A stretch of DNA of 6,199 bases from Porphyrobacter sp. (GTDB lineage Bacteria; Pseudomonadota; Alphaproteobacteria; Sphingomonadales; Sphingomonadaceae), in contig JACIYY010000204.1 of NCBI GenBank assembly GCA_014359685.1, positions 1-6,199 on the forward strand. Direction: 5' to 3'. Position 1 is the first letter of the stretch. Each line of letters opens with the position of its first letter. The position numbers and the translations under genes are program-made. Below are positions 1-5,251 of this stretch, piece by piece. Under the pieces are notes generated by a model, which saw only the letters and a program-made list of their open reading frames with translations, was not told the DNA's origin and ran no database searches.

Positions 1-821
1 CCGGCCTCGAACAGCCGGACCGAGGGCGACCAGCCGGCCGCGATCATGTCGGCGCGGGTCACGTTGAGTGTGAAGCGGCTGGCGGCGTAGAAGGCCGGGT
101 GATCGGCGGGCGGCAGGTGCTCGATCCGCTCGACATTGGCGGGCCAGCCGACCGTCTCCGGATATTGCGGCCCGGCGACCACGAAGCGGCGTTCGGGGCA
201 GGCGCGCGCCGGCTCGATCAGCAGGCGCTCCAGCACCGGCTGGCGGTCGGGGCTGTAGGTGCCAAGATAGGACAGGTCCCAGCGTTTGGGCGTATCCAGC
301 GGGTGGTAGCGGGCAGTATCGACCGCGCAATAGAGCGCGCGCGCGCAGGGCGAACCGAACGCTCGCTCCAGCCGCGCCAGTGTCGGCCCGCCGGTGAAGG
401 AGAAGTAGATCGCGTAGCCGGGGATCAGCTCGGGCGAGAGATATTCATGGTCGCCGCGCGCCAGCTTGGCGAGGGTGACCGGCGTGTCGATGTCGTAGAA
501 GCAGGCGGTGCCGCGCGCATGGGCCTGCACGAAACGGCCCACCGCCACGCCATCGGGCACGTAGGAGCCGACCATCACCGCGTCGGCGCTGGCGATCTCG
601 GCCCGCCACTCGTCCAGCGCGGCGAGACTGTGATAGAATTCGAGGCGGCAGAAATCGGGATCGGGCAGGTCGCGATGCTCGGCATACCAGGGCATGTCGC
701 GTTCGAGGAACAGCACCTCGTGCCCGCGCGCGGCGAAGGCGGCGAGCAGCGCCCGGAAGGTGGTCGCATGGCCGTTGCCCCAGGCCGAGGACAGGCTGAG
801 GCCGAGGACGACCAGCTTCAT
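1..821 (-). CDS. CgeB-type glycosyltransferase, third of the tandem trio; C-terminus beyond the window
   Basis: Likely a cytoplasmic GT-B glycosyltransferase of the CgeB group (COG4641, Glyco_trans_1_2 domain); donor and acceptor are unknown. The 273 residues visible begin with an ATG at 821, and the frame runs open off the left edge, so roughly 90-100 C-terminal residues are missing judged against its neighbour. I see an N-terminal Rossmann-like strand (MKLVVLGLSLSS), RGH at 32-34, YDID at 109-112, FTGGP at 142-146, a central AVDxxxYHP segment (166-174), LNVTR at 252-256 and GWSPSVRLFEA at 263-273, which is the nucleotide-binding-side motif of this group. No signal peptide or membrane segment is present. 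The start overlaps the preceding stop by 4 bases and has AGGGG (829-833) 7 bases upstream. The YDID, GGP and SPxxR(L/V)FEA motifs make it a closer relative of the 818-1909 protein than of the 1906-3030 one. CgeB itself is known from Bacillus spore-surface glycosylation; sporulation is not implied here. Confidence 0.9.
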   Translation of the reverse strand, partial: MKLVVLGLSLSSAWGNGHATTFRALLAAFAARGHEVLFLERDMPWYAEHRDLPDPDFCRLEFYHSLAALDEWRAEIASADAVMVGSYVPDGVAVGRFVQAHARGTACFYDIDTPVTLAKLARGDHEYLSPELIPGYAIYFSFTGGPTLARLERAFGSPCARALYCAVDTARYHPLDTPKRWDLSYLGTYSPDRQPVLERLLIEPARACPERRFVVAGPQYPETVGWPANVERIEHLPPADHPAFYAASRFTLNVTRADMIAAGWSPSVRLFEA

Positions 822-1909
822 GCCAGCGCCCCTGCGGAGGGGATCGTGGCCCGGCCGAGCACCTGGTCGACCTCCGCCGCGCGCAGATCGTAGGTATGTT
901 CGGCCAGCACCCGGGCGAGCGCTGCCTGCCCGATGGCGCGCGCCCGCTCCGGGGTCAGCGCGGCGAGCTGGTCGGCCACGTCCTGCCCGTCGCGCGCAAC
1001 CAGCACCTCGGTCCCGGGCGCGAGGAACTGCTCGATCCCCTCCCACGCATCGGTGATCAGGCACGCGCCCGCGCCCGCCGCCTCGAACACCCGGGTGGCG
1101 GGGGAGAAGCCGACATCGGCCATCGAATCGCGCGCCACGTTGAGGACTGCGGCGGGCGTGCAGTTGAAGGCGTTGTGGCTGGCGGTGCCGACATGGCCGA
1201 TGGCGCGCACATTGGCCGGCATCGCCTTGTCGTGCCAGCCATTGCCGCCGAGCAGGAAATGCCGGTCGGGCAGCAGGGCGGCGGCGCGCAGGAAGAACTC
1301 CTCCACCCGCGCCTCGCGGTCGGGCAGGCGATTGGCGAGGAAGCCGAGATCGGCGGCGAAGGCCGGATCGGGCGCCACCGGATGGTGGGTGGCGGGGTCG
1401 AGCGCGTTGTAGATGGGCACGCAGTCGCGCGCGCCGAAGGTGCGATAGGCCTCCACCACCGGCGGCCCGCCGCCATAGGTGAAGACGAGGTCGAGGGCAG
1501 GCAGGGCGCGGCGCACAGGATGGCCCGGATCGGCGCGCATCTCGTCCAGCGTGGCGGCGGCATCGACATCCCAGTAGATGGTCAGCGCGTCTGCCCGGGC
1601 ACCGGCGAGGACGCCCTCCAGCAGCTCGCGGTCGAACACGCCGACGCCATTGGCCTTGACCACAATGTCGGCCGCGCCGGCCTCCGCCAGCACCGCGCGC
1701 ACGCCTTCGGGCGTGGCCGGATAGACCACCGACCGGCACCATTCGGGCGGATCGATGTCGCGGTGCTGCTGGCGGTCGAAGGCGTCGGGTTCGTAGAAGG
1801 TGATCGCATGGCCGCGCCTGGCCAGCGCGTGCAGGATGCCGCGATAATAGGTCGCCGCGCCGTTCCAGTAGGAGGACAGAAGGCTCGATCCGTAGAAGGC
1901 GATCTTCAT
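818..1909 (-). CDS. CgeB-type glycosyltransferase, second of the tandem trio
   Basis: Complete 363-residue GT-B protein of the CgeB group, likely transferring a nucleotide-activated sugar in the cytoplasm; substrate unknown. Motifs in order: MKIAFYGSSLLSS at the start (first beta strand and loop), RGH 32-34, YWDVD 112-116, FTYGGGP 143-149, ALDxxxHHP 169-177, LNVAR 256-260, GFSPATRVFEA 267-277 and PGTEVLVARDG 298-308 near the C-terminus. It lacks the EX7E motif of GT4 enzymes and keeps only the second-glutamate region (FEA), as is normal for this group. The frame stays open upstream to 2143, but the ATG at 1909 is preferred: it has AAAGGA (1917-1922) 7 bases upstream, forms a 4-base ATGA overlap with the previous gene, and gives a protein that starts in register with both paralogues. 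It ends in a TGA (818-820) overlapping the next start. The longer 441-residue reading would add an arginine-rich, non-homologous N-terminus and is rejected. Confidence 0.93.
   Translation of the reverse strand: MKIAFYGSSLLSSYWNGAATYYRGILHALARRGHAITFYEPDAFDRQQHRDIDPPEWCRSVVYPATPEGVRAVLAEAGAADIVVKANGVGVFDRELLEGVLAGARADALTIYWDVDAAATLDEMRADPGHPVRRALPALDLVFTYGGGPPVVEAYRTFGARDCVPIYNALDPATHHPVAPDPAFAADLGFLANRLPDREARVEEFFLRAAALLPDRHFLLGGNGWHDKAMPANVRAIGHVGTASHNAFNCTPAAVLNVARDSMADVGFSPATRVFEAAGAGACLITDAWEGIEQFLAPGTEVLVARDGQDVADQLAALTPERARAIGQAALARVLAEHTYDLRAAEVDQVLGRATIPSAGALA
829..833 (-). promoter_or_regulatory. Probable ribosome-binding site AGGGG for the 1-821 glycosyltransferase
   Basis: AGGGG lies 7 bases before the ATG at 821, the same spacing as at the other two CgeB-type genes. 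The match is moderate in a GC-rich background, so chance cannot be excluded. Confidence 0.45.
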
Positions 1910-3030
1910 GCCGAGATCCTTTCGGGTGAGGCGGGCCGCAGCGCGGCGGCGATGGCCAGCAATTCGTCGACCCGGTGGGCGCAGGTATGGCGGGTGCGGA
2001 TCGTCTCCCACCCGCTGGCAGCGAGCGCCGCGCGCAGCGCCGGATCGCGAGCCACCGCGGTCAGGTGGCGCTCCATCTCCGGCCCGTCGCGAGCGACCAG
2101 ATAGTCGCTGCCGGGGCGGAACAGTGCTTCGGCATCGTCCCACGGCGCGCTTACCAGCGGGATAGCGCAGGCCAGCGCCTCGAACACCCGGATGGTGGGG
2201 ATGCCGGGCAGGATCGTGGCATAGAAGCGGCGCGGCACATGGATCGTGGCCAGGTGCCGGGCGAACAGCGCCGGCGCGCAGGCATTGGGCGCCCAGCCGT
2301 GATAGGCGGCGCCGTAGCGCGCGAGCATCGCCCGCGCCTCGTCAGGATAGCGCACGCCGTAGATGTCGAGCGGCAGGCCGGCGGCGCGGGCGGGGGCGAG
2401 GAGGAAGCGCTCGATCTCCTCGCTCCGCTCCCCGTCGCCCCAGTTGCCGATCCAGATCAGGCCGCGGCGCTGGTGGTCCCGCTCCTCCTCCGCTGCGGGC
2501 GGGTGAAAGCGGCGGGTATCGGCGGCCTCGTGCCAGGTCCACACCCGGTTTCCCCAGCCCCACCGGCGATAGACCTGCGCCAGCGCCTCCCCGAAGGCGA
2601 GCACCCCGTCATAGCCATCAAGGTCATAGGCGCGCATCTCGTCGGGCGCGCTGACCGCGCGGTGGTGGGTGTCGTGGAACAGCAGCAGGAACGGTGCGCC
2701 CCGTCGGCGCAGCGCACCGAGCGCGGCGACCAGCGCGGGATCGTTCCATTCGTGGACGATCACCAGGTCGGCGCCCTCGACCAGCGCCGCAGGGTCGGCA
2801 TCGCTGGAATAGGCGGTGGAGGCGAGGCGCGGATAGCGCCTGTGCCACGCCTCCAGCCCGGCCTCGCCATGGTCGGCGAGCAGGTTGGCGAGGCTCCACG
2901 CCCCCTCCGGCTCATAAGCGCGCACATCGTGCCCGCGCTCCACCAGCTCATCGAGCACCCCGCGCAGGAAATGGGCGTTGCCGTGGTTCCAGCACGAGGC
3001 GAGCGAGTGGGTGAAATAGACGATCCTCAC
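1906..3030 (-). CDS. CgeB-type glycosyltransferase, first of the tandem trio, more divergent
   Basis: Complete 374-residue GT-B protein, likely a cytoplasmic glycosyltransferase of unknown donor and acceptor. It starts at a GTG (3030-3028) with a near-perfect AGGAGG (3038-3043) 7 bases upstream. The choice is confirmed because residues 1-40 align without gaps to the two following paralogues (S9, L10, S12, G17, A19, R23, R32-G33-H34, E40). Other landmarks are FHDTHHR 118-124, a central AADTRRFHP segment (169-177), IGNWGDG 194-200, a histidine- and proline-rich stretch IHVPRRFYATILPGIPT 263-279, RVFEA 281-285 and PGSDYLVARDG 306-316. It lacks the (Y/W)D(I/V)D and GGP motifs of its two relatives; at the equivalent point it has HDTHH instead, so its acceptor or donor site probably differs. 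The family call rests on the N-terminus, RVFEA and the shared LVARDG. No membrane segment is seen. Both ends overlap neighbouring genes by 4 bases. Confidence 0.9.
   Translation of the reverse strand: MRIVYFTHSLASCWNHGNAHFLRGVLDELVERGHDVRAYEPEGAWSLANLLADHGEAGLEAWHRRYPRLASTAYSSDADPAALVEGADLVIVHEWNDPALVAALGALRRRGAPFLLLFHDTHHRAVSAPDEMRAYDLDGYDGVLAFGEALAQVYRRWGWGNRVWTWHEAADTRRFHPPAAEEERDHQRRGLIWIGNWGDGERSEEIERFLLAPARAAGLPLDIYGVRYPDEARAMLARYGAAYHGWAPNACAPALFARHLATIHVPRRFYATILPGIPTIRVFEALACAIPLVSAPWDDAEALFRPGSDYLVARDGPEMERHLTAVARDPALRAALAASGWETIRTRHTCAHRVDELLAIAAALRPASPERISA
1917..1922 (-). promoter_or_regulatory. Ribosome-binding site AAAGGA for the 818-1909 glycosyltransferase
   Basis: AAAGGA lies 7 bases before the ATG at 1909, within the end of the preceding gene. 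It decides in favour of this start over the longer open frame reaching 2143. Confidence 0.65.
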
Positions 3031-4142
3031 GCCGCCGCCTCCTGCCGCCCGGCGAGCAGGCGATCATAGACCCGCGCCATCGCCACCGCCGCCGCCGCCG
3101 GCGTGTAGCGCAGCGCGCGGTCCAGCGCCGCCGCACCCTTCGCCGCCCGCGCCGCAGGGTCGGCGAGCAGGCGGCGGATCGCGGCGGCATAGGCCTCCTC
3201 GTCATCGGCGGGGACGAACAGCGCGGCGCCGTCCCACAGCTCGCGGAACGGGGCGATGTCGGACAGAACCAGCGCGCAGCCGGCCTGCGCGGCCTCCAGC
3301 ACGGCGAGGCCGAACGGCTCGAACCGGGCGGCCGAGACGAATACCGGCCGGCGCGCCAGCAGGGCACCGAGCGGCTGCGCGTCGATCTGGCCGAGCACGT
3401 CGAGATGATCGAGCGCGACCCGTTCGCCATGCGGCCCGACGAGCGCCCCGGCGGCGAGGAACGGCGCGTCGAGCCGCGCGGCCACCCGGTCGAGCCGCAG
3501 CGCATTCTTGACCGGATCCCACAACCGCCCAACCGTCAGCGCGGCGGCGAGCGGCGGATCGGCGGGGGTCGGCGCCCGCGAGGGCGCGCGGCCGTTGAGC
3601 ACAATCAGCGGAGCGGTGGGCAGGCGATAGGTCCGGCGCACGATGGCGCCATAGGCGGCGGTGGGCGCGACCACCGCGTCGGCGGCGGCAAGGCCTTGGG
3701 CCATCATCTGCCGGTGCCAGTGGAACGCGGACAGCAGCGGCTCCGCGCGTGCCGCCTGCCACCAGGTCGCGACACAGCCATGGGTGATGGCAGCCACCGG
3801 CGCCGGCCAGTCGGCGGCGCCGACCAGCGTGGGCATATTGCAATGGATGAGGTCCACGCCCCGTTCGGCGGCCAGCGCCGCCAGCGCCCGCGCCGCGCAT
3901 TCGACCGGCTGCGGCCCGGCCGACAGCCAGTCGAGCGGCTGGCCGGTCTCCACCAGCTCCACGCGCGCGATCCGCTGCGCCCGCGCGCGCTGGTCTGGGG
4001 AGGGGGCAGGGCCGACCAGTGCCAGCGTCACCCGATGGCCGTTGGCGCCCAGTGCGGCGGCGAGATCGGTGGCGTATTGCCACACCCCGCCCACGGCATC
4101 GGCGGTCATCAGGATATGGCGCGGGGGCGCGGGCAGGATCAC
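3027..4142 (-). CDS. GT4-family glycosyltransferase (GT-B fold)
   Basis: A 371-residue retaining-type glycosyltransferase, likely using a nucleotide-sugar donor in the cytoplasm. The N-terminal domain opens with RHILMTADAVGGVWQYATDL (residues 9-28), where the double glycine (18-19) is the usual donor-phosphate loop of GT4 enzymes. HCNMPT (100-105) and ITHGC (119-123) are typical of the cleft region. The C-terminal domain carries VGRLWDPVKN (204-213), with R206 and K212 in the expected pyrophosphate-contact positions, and the GT4 signature EX7E with E275 and E283 (FEPFGLAVLEAAQAG). Length and domain order are normal. The start is the GTG at 4142, which forms a GTGA overlap with the preceding stop; no strong Shine-Dalgarno sequence precedes it, so it probably depends on coupling. 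An in-frame ATG at 4109 would cut into the first beta strand and is less likely. The same frame remains open far upstream through the epimerase gene, a high-GC artefact. Sugar specificity cannot be read from the sequence. Confidence 0.94.
   Translation of the reverse strand: MILPAPPRHILMTADAVGGVWQYATDLAAALGANGHRVTLALVGPAPSPDQRARAQRIARVELVETGQPLDWLSAGPQPVECAARALAALAAERGVDLIHCNMPTLVGAADWPAPVAAITHGCVATWWQAARAEPLLSAFHWHRQMMAQGLAAADAVVAPTAAYGAIVRRTYRLPTAPLIVLNGRAPSRAPTPADPPLAAALTVGRLWDPVKNALRLDRVAARLDAPFLAAGALVGPHGERVALDHLDVLGQIDAQPLGALLARRPVFVSAARFEPFGLAVLEAAQAGCALVLSDIAPFRELWDGAALFVPADDEEAYAAAIRRLLADPAARAAKGAAALDRALRYTPAAAAVAMARVYDRLLAGRQEAAA
3038..3043 (-). promoter_or_regulatory. Ribosome-binding site AGGAGG for the 1906-3030 glycosyltransferase
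   Basis: A full AGGAGG lies 7 bases before the GTG at 3030, inside the last codons of the preceding GT4 gene. It is the strongest Shine-Dalgarno match at any junction in the window and supports the GTG start. Confidence 0.75.
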
Positions 4143-5251
4143 AGCGCCGCCCGCCGCTGCGGCTGCGGGTGAGCATCGCCGGCGGTGGCCGCGAGCGGCA
4201 GGCCGCGCGCCTCCGCCAGCCAGCGGGCGAGGTCCGCCACGCCCTGTCGCCAGCCGGTGCGGGGCGGCAGGCCCAGCGCGGCGTCGATGGCGCGGGTATC
4301 GGCGATGAACCAGCGCTGGTCGCCAGGGCGCCAATCGGCGAACTCGACCTGCGGGTTGCGGCCGGTGATGCGCCCGATCTCCTCGATCAGCGTCAGCAGG
4401 CTGACTGCGTTGGCCGGGCCGCCGCCCCAGTTGAACGCCTGCCCGGCGATCCGGTCGATGGCGCCGAGCGCGGCGAGATAGGCGCCGCTTGTGTCGCGCA
4501 CGTCGCAGATGTCGCGGACCTGCCTGCCGTCGCCGAACAGGGTGATCGGCTGGCCTTCCAGCGCGCGGATCAGGAAATGCGCGACCCAGCCCTGATCCTC
4601 GGTCCCCATCTGGCGCTGGCCGTAGATGCAGCTCATCCGCAGCACCGCCGCGCGCAGCCCGTAGCTGCGGGCATAGTCGAGCACATATTGGTCGGCCGCG
4701 CCCTTGGAGCAGCCATAGGGGGTGTGGAAGTCGAGCGGCTGCGCCTCGCCCACGCCATGCGTCGCCAGCGCCGGGTCGGCCGGGACATGGCCCTGCGCGG
4801 TGGAGACCATCTCGAACGCGCCGAGATCGCCATAGACCTTGTTGGTGGAGGCGAAGATCACCGGCGCGCGCGGGCTGCGTTGGCGGATCGCCTCCAGCAG
4901 GTGGAAGGTGCCAAGGACATTGGTCTCGAGATCGGCGCGCGGATCGGCCAGGCTGGTGGTCACCGCCACCTGCGCGGCGAAATGGAACGCAGCCGCGATG
5001 CCGTCGGCCGCGCGGGTGAGTACATCGCCATCCCGGACGTCGCCGATCACCGGCTCGATCCGCTCGCCATGGCGGGCGACCAGCCATTCAAGGTTGCGCT
5101 CCACCCCCGGGCGCCCCAGCGAATCGAACACCCGCACCCGGCGCCCTTCGCCCGCAAGCCGATCGGCGAGGTTGGCGCCGATGAAGCCGGCGCCGCCGGT
5201 GATCAGGATCGCGCCTCCACCGATGGCAGTGTCGATGGCGGGCAGGCTCAT
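4139..5251 (-). CDS. NAD-dependent sugar-nucleotide epimerase, RfbE-like (CDP-paratose 2-epimerase family)
   Basis: A 370-residue extended short-chain dehydrogenase/reductase that likely epimerises a nucleotide-activated sugar using tightly bound NAD. The Rossmann signature is GGAGFIG (19-25) with D43 ending the second strand, as expected for NAD binding. Catalytic elements are the S/T region STNKVYGDL (135-143) and the YxxxK pair Y179/K183 inside DFHTPYGCSKGAADQY. The STNKVYG, PYGCSKGAADQY, DQGWV (219-223), GxGRQVRD (240-247) and DQR (311-313) motifs match what I recall of RfbE, which interconverts CDP-paratose and CDP-tyvelose. No CDP-dideoxyhexose synthesis genes are visible, so the true substrate may differ; the family is secure but the exact reaction is not. 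About 13 residues precede the first strand, and an alanine/proline/arginine tail of about 18 residues follows the last helix. The ATG at 5251 overlaps the previous stop (ATGA) and has no convincing ribosome-binding site (the nearest candidate, GGAAG at 5268-5272, is 16 bases away), suggesting coupled translation. Confidence 0.93.
   Translation of the reverse strand: MSLPAIDTAIGGGAILITGGAGFIGANLADRLAGEGRRVRVFDSLGRPGVERNLEWLVARHGERIEPVIGDVRDGDVLTRAADGIAAAFHFAAQVAVTTSLADPRADLETNVLGTFHLLEAIRQRSPRAPVIFASTNKVYGDLGAFEMVSTAQGHVPADPALATHGVGEAQPLDFHTPYGCSKGAADQYVLDYARSYGLRAAVLRMSCIYGQRQMGTEDQGWVAHFLIRALEGQPITLFGDGRQVRDICDVRDTSGAYLAALGAIDRIAGQAFNWGGGPANAVSLLTLIEEIGRITGRNPQVEFADWRPGDQRWFIADTRAIDAALGLPPRTGWRQGVADLARWLAEARGLPLAATAGDAHPQPQRRAAL

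Noticed and set aside
335..346. An alternating GC run (GCGCGCGCGCGC).
   Set aside because: It falls within Ala-Arg codons of the 1-821 gene and is ordinary in DNA of this composition.
99..3069. A chain of long plus-strand open frames (99-893, 896-2104, 1975-3069) opposite the three CgeB-type genes.
   Set aside because: Same GC-driven shadow effect: no protein-family motifs and unnatural composition, while the minus strand holds three mutually homologous proteins in register.
3083..3102. A short GCC-type trinucleotide run that could be a slippage or phase-variation site.
   Set aside because: It encodes four alanines in the C-terminal helix of the GT4 enzyme. The run is short and in frame, and a three-base unit would not shift the frame.
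3027..5087. A possible 686-residue fusion of an extra domain to the GT4 enzyme, because its frame stays open up to 5087.
   Set aside because: The upstream part is an arginine/proline-rich out-of-frame reading of the RfbE-like gene. A normal-length GT4 protein begins at the GTG at 4142, which overlaps the epimerase stop.
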